Assembly (NCBI RefSeq): GCF_014642835.1
Contig: NZ_BMJA01000007.1
Location: 1-64,000 of the forward strand
DNA length: 64,000 bases
Direction: 5' to 3'
From: Dyella nitratireducens
GTDB taxonomy: Bacteria; Pseudomonadota; Gammaproteobacteria; Xanthomonadales; Rhodanobacteraceae
In this document: one piece after another, positions 6,171 to 13,853 of the stretch
How positions within the stretch are numbered: position 1 is the first letter of the stretch
Layout of the letters: each line of letters begins with the position of its first letter
The notes under the pieces: model-generated
The model's input: only the letters and a program-made list of their open reading frames with translations
What the model was told of the DNA's origin: nothing
The model's database searches: none
Made by a program: the position numbers and the translations under genes

Positions 6171-7290
6171 GTTCGTCTCCGTCATACAGCTCAACTAAAA
6201 TTTGGGTGCCATCTTCTTCTATTGATGCAAACTTTCCGGGCAGCTTCATTCCACGAAATTCCGCAAGCTCCTCCACCGTAAATTGGTCTCGTATCACCGC
6301 AAGTCGATGTTTAAGTCCACATCGACGGCAGGTTGCGTCAGCATCAGAAAAATGGGAAGCCAAGGCAAATATAACCTCTCGACCTTCCTCACAATTGAAA
6401 TCGATCGGCGTTTCCCATGAAACCAATATAGGGTCGCTGACCATAATCGATGAGCGGAGGGAAGCCATGCCATCGAGCAGCAAGTCGTCTATTCTTCTAT
6501 TCGCCCTGATTATGACTCGTTCTTTTGCCTGACCTGCGCAACATGCGCACATCGGACTCTTGGATAGAGAGATGGATGAGCTGGTATGGGCGACAGAGTC
6601 AAGGAAGACTCGCCTTGCTCCCGATGCTGCGTCCTCTCTAAAGGAGTAGAGAAACAGAGAGGTCGCCAGCGCACCTGCATAACTAGCGGTGATCGCTGTT
6701 GTGGGCACCTTTTTCTCCTCGAATGCCACCTTCTTTAGCCATCCGCAAGAAAACCGCTCCCCTACTCGCTGGTATACGGATGGTGGCAAATTGCACTCAT
6801 AGCAAGCCACCTCAGGGTCCCTCATAAATGGGAAAATCTCTGCAGAAACATACCTTGAGTCGATACCAGAATTGATGAGATCGACACCCAGCAGGCTGCA
6901 CAATTGATTGATGCGAATCCTCGCGATGAAACCATCTACGCACGAAAAAACTACAGTTGAGTTGCGCAGACGTGAGAAATCAACCGCATCCCAAATATCG
7001 CCTATGAGAAATTCTACGCAGCAATTTGGATCCAACTTCTTAACTGCGTCTGCCGCAACTTCAGCCTTATATTTGCCTACATCGTCCTCAGAGAACAAGA
7101 CGCTACGCGTCAAATTATGTAGTTCAATTTTGTCAAAGTCGACGATAGTTATCGCACCGACACCCAAAAGCGCCAAGTTCTTTACAACCTCATTTCCAAC
7201 CGCTCCTGCACCTATCACCAATGCACGCGTGGCTCTGAGATGCTCTTGATCAAACCAATCGATGAGATCGTGGCGCAGATATCGTTCCAT
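6163..7290 (-). CDS. E1-like (ThiF/MoeB fold) activating enzyme
   Basis: This is a 375-residue protein. The ATG at 7290 was chosen because it overlaps the DnaJ stop (TGATG), follows GAGGA, and yields the usual RYLRHD opening. Visible elements are the nucleotide motif GAGAVG (27-32), DFDKIELHNLTR (51-62), SCVDG (116-120), zinc pairs CYEC (163/166) and C248/C251, and a candidate catalytic Cys182 before VPTTAI. About 120 extra C-terminal residues carry another CRRC motif (321-324) and may bind E2 or Ubl. The enzyme would adenylate the Ubl C-terminus and load it onto the E2. It is equivalent in role to BilD-type proteins. Confidence 0.9.
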   Translation of the reverse strand: MERYLRHDLIDWFDQEHLRATRALVIGAGAVGNEVVKNLALLGVGAITIVDFDKIELHNLTRSVLFSEDDVGKYKAEVAADAVKKLDPNCCVEFLIGDIWDAVDFSRLRNSTVVFSCVDGFIARIRINQLCSLLGVDLINSGIDSRYVSAEIFPFMRDPEVACYECNLPPSVYQRVGERFSCGWLKKVAFEEKKVPTTAITASYAGALATSLFLYSFREDAASGARRVFLDSVAHTSSSISLSKSPMCACCAGQAKERVIIRANRRIDDLLLDGMASLRSSIMVSDPILVSWETPIDFNCEEGREVIFALASHFSDADATCRRCGLKHRLAVIRDQFTVEELAEFRGMKLPGKFASIEEDGTQILVELYDGDEHE

Positions 7291-7544
7291 CACATTCCTC
7301 GGACACGACAAATCCGCTCATACGCGGAGTTGACTATTTTTATGACTTCTTGGGCATGCAAGCGAATGAATTCGTCCTGTCTATCGGGATGATATGCGCG
7401 AACTCTTTTGCGGTAGGCAAGCCGTATCTCGTCGTCGCTCGCGGACGCTTCTATTCCAAGTACAGCGAATGGATCTTGCTCGAGTTGCGCGGTTAGCTCT
7501 GCAATTCGATCCTGATAAGCATTAGGTATATTCCGCCACTTCAT
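7290..7544 (-). CDS. minimal DnaJ-domain protein
   Basis: This 84-residue protein is almost entirely a J domain: an N-terminal helix, then DPFAVLGIEASASDDEI, YRKRVRAYHPDR with the HPD tripeptide at residues 52-54, and a final helix. J domains stimulate the ATPase of Hsp70 (DnaK). No other domain or zinc cluster is present, so the specificity must come from the N-terminal extension of about 24 residues or from partners. It overlaps both neighbours by stop-start sharing (TGATG), placing it firmly within the operon. I infer a chaperone step in complex assembly or substrate presentation. Confidence 0.85.
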   Translation of the reverse strand: MKWRNIPNAYQDRIAELTAQLEQDPFAVLGIEASASDDEIRLAYRKRVRAYHPDRQDEFIRLHAQEVIKIVNSAYERICRVRGM

Positions 7545-8341
7545 CAGGACACCCCCAAGATCATCGCAGGATCATCGACAATGATTTCTGGTCCGAATGT
7601 CTTATCTTGGATGAGAAGGCCACGTATAGTGATGGTCTTTCCCGCGTAAGCCTTCAGCTTCTGAGCACCACCAATTTTTGCAACGCCGCCGCGGAACGCA
7701 ACCATTTTTAGTCCCTTCGTCCACGACTTAGCTTCGAACATCACGGCGTAATCCGATCCCCTACGACTTTGCTTAACTTCGTGCACGTACCCCGTAAACG
7801 TAACCACCTGCCCTATGTGATTTCGATAGTTACTCAACGTAATCGCATCTGGGACGTGGTTTCGTGCACCTGCATTTGATTCAGCTTTGCCATGCCTCCG
7901 CAACTGAGAGCTGCCGCAAACCATACACTTGGAGGCATTAGCCTCGCGAAGGACGGCCATGCTCGCTTCTTGGTAGAACACATGGCAACTACTGCACTCG
8001 AAGATCGGCTGAGATAGTTCAAGGCGCCTTCCCGTAAATGCATCATTGATGCCGCTGAGATCATCAGCCGAGGCGGCACTCGCCGTCGACCCGGGACCGA
8101 AGTTAATCGGCTTTGTAGTCGGCTTTGACGATGGCCGATAAGCATTCGGTGCAGGAGATTTGGTCCGTGGCAGTGGAGTCTGGCTAGGCGCGGATGGCGG
8201 TTGCGGAGGATTGTTTCCAGACCGACCACTCTTACGCGACCTCAGCCACCACAAGATCAGCCACAAGACTCCAATAGCAATGATGATTTCCAAGCGCTTC
8301 CTGCTCCCCTGACTCGCCGCCCATTCTGCGGATGACCTCAC
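7544..8341 (-). CDS. membrane-anchored zinc-ribbon and OB-fold protein
   Basis: This 265-residue protein has a single hydrophobic segment at residues 17-33 (LEIIIAIGVLWLILWWL) and a proline/serine-rich linker (about 40-95). A four-cysteine zinc ribbon follows (CSSC 116-119, CMVC 139-142), then a C-terminal beta-rich module (about 165-262; GQVVTFTGYVHEVKQSRRG and GKTITIRG) resembling an OB-fold. The OB module suggests nucleic-acid or oligonucleotide binding beside the membrane. The listed GTG start has poor ribosome spacing; a TTG at 8293 after AGGA is an alternative. Its stop overlaps the DnaJ start. I do not know a named family with this architecture. Confidence 0.7.
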   Translation of the reverse strand: MRSSAEWAASQGSRKRLEIIIAIGVLWLILWWLRSRKSGRSGNNPPQPPSAPSQTPLPRTKSPAPNAYRPSSKPTTKPINFGPGSTASAASADDLSGINDAFTGRRLELSQPIFECSSCHVFYQEASMAVLREANASKCMVCGSSQLRRHGKAESNAGARNHVPDAITLSNYRNHIGQVVTFTGYVHEVKQSRRGSDYAVMFEAKSWTKGLKMVAFRGGVAKIGGAQKLKAYAGKTITIRGLLIQDKTFGPEIIVDDPAMILGVS

Positions 8342-8452
8342 CTTCTCTAGAGTAAGCCAGTTCTATGAACGGTGTAATTCCCAGAACGTATAGATTCTGA
8401 TAAAGGACCGAAGGACTCGCCAGAGTTGCTCCCTATCGACCAAGCGTATTGC
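8342..8452. other. spacer between regulator and conjugation genes
   Basis: A 111-bp gap, the only non-overlapping junction longer than a few bases in the operon. An internal promoter is possible here. No clear hairpin or operator copy was found, so read-through from the regulator promoter is equally likely. Confidence 0.3.
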
Positions 8453-8749
8453 TCATCGCGGCCTGCGACGTCCATCTGGCTCACGGGGCTCTTGATACCT
8501 GGGGTCTGCAAGGCGCTTTTGAAATTCCTTGCCAATCTGAACGAGATCGGTCTTGCACGCGACACACCAGTCATGCACCTGGACGGTGTCTAGTCTCCGC
8601 CTTCCCCGCTCCGCTTCACTGACAAATGCCTGGTCGACGCCCAGCGTTGCAGCCAGTTGCTCTTGAGTAAGTTCTGCATGCGCTCGAACATCGCGGAGTA
8701 GCTCCGCGAAGATTCGATGCTCTGGTCTGTAGATGCTTTTTCGCGCCAC
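8453..8749 (-). CDS. XRE-family transcriptional regulator
   Basis: This is a 98-residue helix-turn-helix protein of the Cro/CI type. The HTH spans about residues 24-60, with LTQEQLAATLGVDQAFVSEA as helices two and three and ERGRRRLD following. The C-terminus is basic (GRRRPR). It opens with GTG after AGGA at seven bases. As first gene of the operon it most likely represses its own promoter, and three related operator half or full sites stand just upstream (8779-8829). Linked regulators are common for costly defence systems. Confidence 0.85.
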   Translation of the reverse strand: MARKSIYRPEHRIFAELLRDVRAHAELTQEQLAATLGVDQAFVSEAERGRRRLDTVQVHDWCVACKTDLVQIGKEFQKRLADPRYQEPREPDGRRRPR

Positions 8750-8778
8750 CGCTTAATCCTCCGAGTGGCTTGAAAGCT

Positions 8779-8829
8779 ATATGTGAACCCAATTTATGCT
8801 AATTTCACATATGTGATGTTCACATATGA
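8779..8829 (-). promoter_or_regulatory. triple operator and promoter region of the ubiquitin-like operon
   Basis: Three copies of one motif occur: TATGTGAAC (8780-8788), the perfect 12-bp palindrome TCACATATGTGA (8805-8816) and GTTCACATATG (8818-8828). The first and third are inverted with respect to each other. The AT-rich stretch between them would hold the promoter. The placement 30-80 bp before the XRE start fits autoregulation; that this regulator binds here is inferred. Confidence 0.65.
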
Positions 8830-9017
8830 TCGAATAGCCTGCGTCGAGACGTAGAAGCAGCGACTGCTATGAATATGACGACCACATACTCAAACCCACC
8901 CCAGTCAAGTCACCCCACCATCCAGCACGAGGAAGCGGCATGCTGGCATCCCGAAGCTCATGTACATGTCGTTCTACGTAATTCCCCTCGATGGTTCCTC
9001 CAAATGGAGTATTGATC

Positions 9018-9338
9018 ATGACGATCATGCAACGCACGGCGCGGCCACGCTCATCTGAGCCTTTTTGGCTCATCAACGAATCCCAGCTTCCGCTACCTCC
9101 TGATCAGGTTAAGCAGCACACGTCTCTCATGCGAATCGCCGGTACGTCACTGGCAATGGGCGTAATTCGCAACCTCTTGAGATGTAGCGAAGCCTCCAGC
9201 CGAGTGAAGTTAGCCAATCTTTCACCCGAGGTCTGCCCATGGACGTTCACTCCTACTCAAATAGAAGGTCTACGCGCTGCGCTTTACTTCCTTCGCCGAT
9301 ATGGCGATGAGCTACTGGAAGCTGAGCGAAATAGATAA
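9018..9338 (+). CDS. hypothetical protein
   Basis: This 106-residue frame is divergent from the ubiquitin-like operon. The ATG at 9018 is preferred over one at 8991 because GGAG lies nine bases upstream. The sequence is mixed helical (SLMRIAGTSLAMGVIRNLLRC and TQIEGLRAALYFLRRYGDELLEAE) with no signal peptide, membrane segment or recognisable motif. The codon composition resembles the island. It could belong to the operon's regulon, since it shares the intergenic region with the operators, but nothing shows this directly. Confidence 0.45.
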   Translation: MTIMQRTARPRSSEPFWLINESQLPLPPDQVKQHTSLMRIAGTSLAMGVIRNLLRCSEASSRVKLANLSPEVCPWTFTPTQIEGLRAALYFLRRYGDELLEAERNR

Positions 9339-9339
9339 A

Positions 9340-9655
9340 AGGCTCGGCGTCCCGGCGAAAGCCGGATGTAGCGCGAAGCGCGGAGAACGTCCGAATGGAC
9401 GGCCCCGAAAGGGGTGAGCGAAGCGAATCACCCAGCGACTTGCAGATCGTCAAAGACACTGGGCCCCGGCGTTCGCCAGGGCGACGAATCGCTAGCGTTG
9501 AATCGGCGGGCAAACATAGAAGTTTTGGTTGAGTTGCAGATGCCTGTCTAGAGTGCGGCGAATTTTCCCCGGACAGCAATGGACACGAAGGCCGGAATCC
9601 ATGGTGAATGCGAAGCATGGATTCCGGCCTTCGCCGGAATGACGGTGAGGTCATT
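9340..9655. repeat. composite CATTCCGGCGAA-type palindromic repeats
   Basis: Two pieces are present. At 9343-9437 lies the inner module with GCGAAGCGCGGAGAACGTCC and CCCCGAAAGGGG in reverse orientation. At 9594-9651 lies an inverted pair whose arms are CCGGAATCCATG and CATGGATTCCGG. The family recurs at 16306, 22671, 27914, 33363 and 40477. Its presence marks the likely right edge of the low-GC island. Confidence 0.8.
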
Positions 9656-9890
9656 TAATAAGCCTTGGTTAGCTTGCTGATTCTGTTCAGATCATCAAGC
9701 AGAAACGTGGGGATAACTCAGGAGCGGAGGTAGTTAAAAAACAAAAAAACGCGACTTGGCCACCTCCGTCCCAGCTTCCGGCAGACATAGCGATAAAACA
9801 CCCCTGTCGTGGCACGGAAGGAATGTCGATTTTCCACAACCTGCCACGCGTGTAAAAATAGAAAAGATAAATATCGGCTATCCATCGCAT

Positions 9891-10640
9891 ATGAAAGAAC
9901 TGTCGGATGAAATCGCAGCAAAAATCATCAATGCCGTACTTGAGGAGCGATGCGCATCCGAAGAAGGCATGCGTCGATACCGGCCACTGCTTGAGGAACG
10001 AGCGCACAGGATCGTCGCACGCCTCGTCGTTGGCCCCAGTGAAGATATCGGATCCAACAATGATCTTCCCAACCAGATCCATACCCTGCTTAACGTTGCC
10101 GACACCATCGTCAAGGATGAACTGGGCAGCAATCGTTATCCCAAGCCGGCATGTCCGGACAATGGCGGATGCGCCATGTGTTGTACACATATGCGCATAG
10201 TTCTTAGCGTGCAGGAAGCTGCCGTTATTGCGGGGGAACTGCTCGGACTCACGAAGCCTGAAAGGGCGAAGATCGCCCACCGACTTCCTCCACTTGGAAA
10301 ATCTGGACCTGGCTCGCGGTGTGGTCTGTTGAACGAACAGGGCCTGTGCACCCTCTACGCAGCGCGCCCCATCAACTGCCGCACGTATCGCTCATGCTCG
10401 ATAACTGCATGCGAAGACCGTGTCCGACTGGGCCGGAATGCCGGCGAGGAAGTGGTGTTCACCTACCCATTCGACGATCTGGTCCGTAAATCGTTCCATC
10501 ACCGGGGGCAGCCGGGTACAACGCCACACTTTCTTGAAATGAACACATTTCTAGCAAGCGTTCTGCATGACGATACAAGGCTTGCAGCGTGGGCATCTGG
10601 TCAGATTCCCGTAGAAGACGACGCTATGTCCATGACCTAG
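9891..10640 (+). CDS. YkgJ-family cysteine-cluster protein
   Basis: This 249-residue protein has the YkgJ (CxxxCCxxxx...C) zinc/iron-chelating signature. CPDNGGCAMCC stands near the middle, followed by CGLLNEQGLCTLYAARPINC with the typical RP-x-x-C-R-x-Y. The family binds a metal, probably zinc or iron, through eight or so cysteines, and its role is unknown. The ATG at 9891 is conservative; a TTG at 9756 would add 45 residues, and neither has a strong ribosome site. The N-terminal 85 residues are helical and unlike the domain. It stands alone with no obvious operon partner. Confidence 0.75.
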   Translation: MKELSDEIAAKIINAVLEERCASEEGMRRYRPLLEERAHRIVARLVVGPSEDIGSNNDLPNQIHTLLNVADTIVKDELGSNRYPKPACPDNGGCAMCCTHMRIVLSVQEAAVIAGELLGLTKPERAKIAHRLPPLGKSGPGSRCGLLNEQGLCTLYAARPINCRTYRSCSITACEDRVRLGRNAGEEVVFTYPFDDLVRKSFHHRGQPGTTPHFLEMNTFLASVLHDDTRLAAWASGQIPVEDDAMSMT

Positions 10641-10717
10641 GAAAGAGCGCGTAACATTCGCTTTCCTTCAACGCTCACTCATCAAGCATCGTTGCTCAGT
10701 TGGAACCCCAAACTTGT

Positions 10718-10880
10718 TTAACCAACTTGCGACTCTTGAGAAGCATTCAGAGCCATCTGATTGTCAAACACAGCTTTTGGAATAAGAATCTCCGTATACA
10801 ACTTATGAAGAACGTCGAGCGCACTAATCTTTGCAAGATGCGTTATGGTAGTTGTATCGCTCACGACAATCCTGTTCATG
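10718..10880 (-). pseudogene. frameshifted PIN-like toxin remnant (DUF3368 type)
   Basis: An ATG at 10880 follows GAGGAG and begins MNRIVV. One extra G near 10861-10862 throws the frame. Removing it gives SDTTTITHLAKISALDVLHK then LYTEILIPKAVFDNQ, the start of DUF3368 PIN-like toxins with the conserved first aspartate. A stop at 10718 ends the frame after about 53 residues, whereas such toxins are about 150 residues, so the catalytic C-terminal half is gone. It lies directly downstream of the UPF0175 gene, the usual partner arrangement. Confidence 0.65.
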
Positions 10881-10890
10881 GCATTGCTCC

Positions 10891-11124
10891 TCAAAGATCA
10901 TTGTTTTTGATGTCATCCACAAGGTCGTCAACGTCATAATTGACCGTTTCGCCTCGCTCAGACAGCAAAGCATGAAACTCAAACTCCGTCTTCCCAATCA
11001 ACTTACCCGCCATCGAACCATGAATGCCCTTGTATTTGTACAGGGCTATGGCGAGAAGCTCTAACGCCTCCTTCTCATCGACCCCAATCTTCTTCATCAA
11101 CGAATCGTCTAAATCGAGGTTCAT
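10891..11124 (-). CDS. UPF0175-family antitoxin-like protein
   Basis: This 77-residue protein starts at 11124 after AGGAGGA at five bases. The pattern MNLDLDDSLMKKIG, ELLAIALYKYKGIHGSMAGK, then GKTEFEFHALLSERGE is that of UPF0175 proteins, small DNA-binding antitoxins usually paired with DUF3368 PIN-like toxins. The partner remnant lies 10 bp downstream and is frameshifted. The antitoxin therefore survives without a functional toxin, which makes it an orphan. Autoregulation of the promoter at 11125-11250 would be typical of the family but is not shown. Confidence 0.8.
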   Translation of the reverse strand: MNLDLDDSLMKKIGVDEKEALELLAIALYKYKGIHGSMAGKLIGKTEFEFHALLSERGETVNYDVDDLVDDIKNNDL

Positions 11125-11267
11125 CGTTCCTCCTATGTTTACTTGAATGCCGGTCAAAGAAATGACGACCTCATTCGCCCCCTCAATCATCCTTATCTGA
11201 CGACATCGGCGCTGGTCAACAATCCAGTCCGAAGGTACATCATTCGACGCTTAAGCGAATCAGAAAC

Positions 11268-11314
11268 AACCAGGGCGCTGGCAGTCTAAAACTTTGACCA
11301 CCAGCGCCCTGGTT
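11268..11314. terminator. long inverted repeat between two genes
   Basis: A perfect 14-bp stem, AACCAGGGCGCTGG (11268-11281) with its complement (11301-11314), encloses a 19-base loop. It lies downstream of the small secreted-protein gene at 11393 and upstream of the antitoxin gene. T-rich sequence flanks the right arm on the plus strand. It is probably a terminator. Confidence 0.55.
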
Positions 11315-11392
11315 TTCTGTGCCGTGATTTTTCTTAGTACGGTTAAGAGCAGAACAACCGCTTGGCGACTCTTCTTGCCCGCACTAACAAGA

Positions 11393-11575
11393 TCAACCGA
11401 AAGGCACGCATTCCCACTTGCCGTTAACCCACACTGCATGCTCTCCCGGCGGGCACATGGGGATGGGGGGTGCAAAGGAACGCGCGTACTGCGGCATTTG
11501 TGCACCAGGCGTACCGCTGGCGTTCACAGACAGCGCCAGGCCAAACACAGCCAAACCGACTAACAAGCTCTTCAT
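11393..11575 (-). CDS. small secreted protein
   Basis: This 60-residue protein starts at 11575 after GGGGAG. Residues 1-20 form a signal peptide (MKSLLVGLAVFGLALSVNA). The mature 40 residues are proline-rich and end in CPPGEHAVWVNGKWECVPFG, with two cysteines that could form one disulfide. Similar tiny secreted proteins with a W-x-N-G-K-W-E-C ending occur in related genera as uncharacterised products. No function is assigned. The gene lies in the same direction as the amine-oxidase operon but about 145 bp after it. Confidence 0.6.
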   Translation of the reverse strand: MKSLLVGLAVFGLALSVNASGTPGAQMPQYARSFAPPIPMCPPGEHAVWVNGKWECVPFG

Positions 11576-11720
11576 AATGCTCACTCCCCACATAAAGGGC
11601 GCTGCTTGATGAAGGTGCATCGACGACCAGAGGAGCGCCCGCGGCTCTGGCCTCAACAACGCGACAACCAAGAGCCTGGACGGAGATGGTTAAATCTCTC
11701 AGTCCCAGCCCCCGTAACAC

Positions 11721-13823
11721 TCAAACTGCCTCCGTATCCTTATCCTTCCGCGGCCCCGCCTTGCGAAGCAGCTTCTGCAATGCTTCGCTGGTCTCGTCCG
11801 TCGATGCTTCCGGACAGATAAAGGGATACTCGCGATTGTCGATGATCGGCTCGATGCCGAAGAAATCATTGAGTACCGATTCCGACGTACAGTACGCGCC
11901 TTCCACCCAAGCCTGATCGTTCGAATACGCCTCGCCGACGATGAAAATATTGGCGTCAGCGCCGTCGATAAGCTGTGAGGGTTTCCGTATCTTGCGCTGA
12001 ACGTCGCCAACGTCGAAATGCGGTGCCCATTCGTGATAGCCCGCATTGAATGGGGGTAGCGACCAATCCATGTAGGCCGCCTGCAGCGGCTCGGGTACGG
12101 CGGTGTAATCGGAGTTGGGGCCGAAGTGAAGTTCCGCCAGCATTTTGCGCAGCATCTTCACCATGCGCGCAGGCACTTTGCGCGGGCCGTCCAGGGGCTG
12201 GGTGTCCTGCGAAATCGGTATCTCGCGCTGATGCTTGGGGCCTAGTTCCAGTTCTTGCCAGAACGCGGTGTTGTCCTCGTCGTCATAGCTGGCCAGGATG
12301 CCGTAAATGGGTTTCTTCTTTGTCTCGATCGCGTTGTTGCCGAAGTACACCACCATGCGGATGGGTGAGTTGCTCACGCTTGGACCGATGGTGTCGTTGC
12401 GCGAGACAGCTGTCAGCTGTTTGGTCTGCGCGACGGTGAGCGCCTGTTCGGTGATGTTCTCGATCGCTGCCACCATGTCCGCCACGGAGGTGTAAGGCAC
12501 GTCGATCAATGTCTGCATCGCTTTTAGCACAGCAGCGGGAAACTTCAGTGTGCGAAGCTTGGCGATCGTGTCAGGGGTGATCGTGTAGCCGGTGATCTGA
12601 GCGGGATAAGGTGCCGGACTCTCGGCGTCGGGCGCCCACCACGGCTGGTCGAAGAACATCCCCACCTTGTACGACGGCTGCATGATCGTCGATTCCAGGT
12701 AGAGGTTCACCTTCTCATGATTCAGCACATCCACTTCGCCGTCCTCCGGCTTGCGGAAGCGCGTGGCTTGCGCCACCAGGTCGATCGCTGCGCGTGGCAT
12801 CGCCATCCAGGCCGCTTCGGCCTCGCTAGAGCCAGCGGCCATGTTGGGATTGTCACGGTGGGCGTAGGTAAACGCAGCCTTTCCAGCTTTCCAAAGTATG
12901 GAATGCAGGCGCGTATCGGGGTGATAGCGGAACTCGATGCCCTTGGCCTTCGCAAGCTTTACGGTCTCGTCGAACAATGCATTGAACATGCCCGAGTAGC
13001 CGATCGACAGCGTGCGGTACTGGCTGCCGGGCGTAAACTCGTTGTTGATGTTGAACGAAACACCGGCATGCGTGTTGATCACGTTGGAGCTGTAGCCGTT
13101 GCCGTCGGCGGCATAATCGAAACCTTCCGCACCCAGCTGATCGTAGAGCAGGTTCCAGTAGCCGATGTCTTTGAGGTAGTCGCCTTGCTGGAAAACGCTA
13201 GCTTCCGGCAGCTGCGCGGTAATTCTTCCGTGCTGGTAGAACCGGCACCAGTCGCGGCGCGTGAATTCCGCCCATGGCTTGGTCGTCGCCAGATCCTGCA
13301 CCGTGGTGAAACCCTGGTCGGGCGTGGTGGAAGCACCGAAGTTGTTCACCGTGTACGGCGCAGGCGTGTTCGATCCGATGTTGTTGAGATAGAAGTTCCG
13401 CGAGCGCAGGTAGAACAGCTGGTTGTTGGTGACGTTGAACGGCACCGAATACTTTTCCAGGTCAAGCTTTGCTATCACCGCAGAAACCACGCGGTGGCCG
13501 GGAGCCAGGCCGTTGTTCGGGTCGGGAAATTCCTGGGTTGGCACACTGCTCCAGTAGGAATAGCGCATGCCGCCGAGTTCGACGTAGGAGTCGGTCTTAT
13601 CGTTGTTGTAGTGCCATGTGCATATGCGCGCGCCAGCCGCGCGAGTGCCCGGATGACGCTTGGAAAAATCGTAGCGCCCCCAGTCGTACAGCTCCAAGAC
13701 GTCGCCTTTCTTCAGTTGTTTCGAGGCGAACTTGGTTTTCTTGCATTCGCCGCTCAACAGTCGCCAGGCAGTGTAGAGGCCGGCGGCGCCGGCGCCGAAG
13801 ATCGAATAGGTTTTTTGCGTCAT
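11721..13823 (-). CDS. FAD-dependent amine / L-amino-acid oxidase-like enzyme
   Basis: This is a 700-residue protein. The N-terminus has the dinucleotide motif GAGAAGLYTAWRL (10-22), then ELGGMRYSYW, the GG motif of flavin amine oxidases. The C-terminus has VGEAYSNDQAWVEGAYC, the second FAD contact. The family oxidises an amine or amino acid to the imine, with O2 giving H2O2, and hydrolysis then yields the 2-oxo acid. It is longer than typical monoamine oxidases (450-550 residues), with inserts around residues 150-260 and 380-470. It follows a 2-oxoacid decarboxylase gene by 30 bp. The substrate is unknown; an aromatic amino acid is one possibility. Confidence 0.75.
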   Translation of the reverse strand: MTQKTYSIFGAGAAGLYTAWRLLSGECKKTKFASKQLKKGDVLELYDWGRYDFSKRHPGTRAAGARICTWHYNNDKTDSYVELGGMRYSYWSSVPTQEFPDPNNGLAPGHRVVSAVIAKLDLEKYSVPFNVTNNQLFYLRSRNFYLNNIGSNTPAPYTVNNFGASTTPDQGFTTVQDLATTKPWAEFTRRDWCRFYQHGRITAQLPEASVFQQGDYLKDIGYWNLLYDQLGAEGFDYAADGNGYSSNVINTHAGVSFNINNEFTPGSQYRTLSIGYSGMFNALFDETVKLAKAKGIEFRYHPDTRLHSILWKAGKAAFTYAHRDNPNMAAGSSEAEAAWMAMPRAAIDLVAQATRFRKPEDGEVDVLNHEKVNLYLESTIMQPSYKVGMFFDQPWWAPDAESPAPYPAQITGYTITPDTIAKLRTLKFPAAVLKAMQTLIDVPYTSVADMVAAIENITEQALTVAQTKQLTAVSRNDTIGPSVSNSPIRMVVYFGNNAIETKKKPIYGILASYDDEDNTAFWQELELGPKHQREIPISQDTQPLDGPRKVPARMVKMLRKMLAELHFGPNSDYTAVPEPLQAAYMDWSLPPFNAGYHEWAPHFDVGDVQRKIRKPSQLIDGADANIFIVGEAYSNDQAWVEGAYCTSESVLNDFFGIEPIIDNREYPFICPEASTDETSEALQKLLRKAGPRKDKDTEAV

Positions 13824-13853
13824 GATTGAGCCCTCGGAATGGGATGGGGCGTT

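Noticed and set aside
4653-7290. Type II CBASS system (Cap2/Cap3)
   Set aside because: E1, E2 and JAB domains occur in CBASS, but E1 and E2 are separate here, a Ubl is present, and no CD-NTase or cell-killing effector lies nearby.
5919-7290. Molybdopterin or thiamine sulfur-carrier pathway (MoaD/ThiS with MoeB/ThiF)
   Set aside because: The presence of a catalytic-cysteine E2 and a JAMM protease points to conjugation, and no moa or thi gene is adjacent.
9253-9654. Minus-strand frame across the palindromic repeats near 9.4 kb
   Set aside because: Its codons are made of repeat sequence (PSFRRRPESM, RSPLSG), a known artefact of CATTCCGGCGAA repeats.
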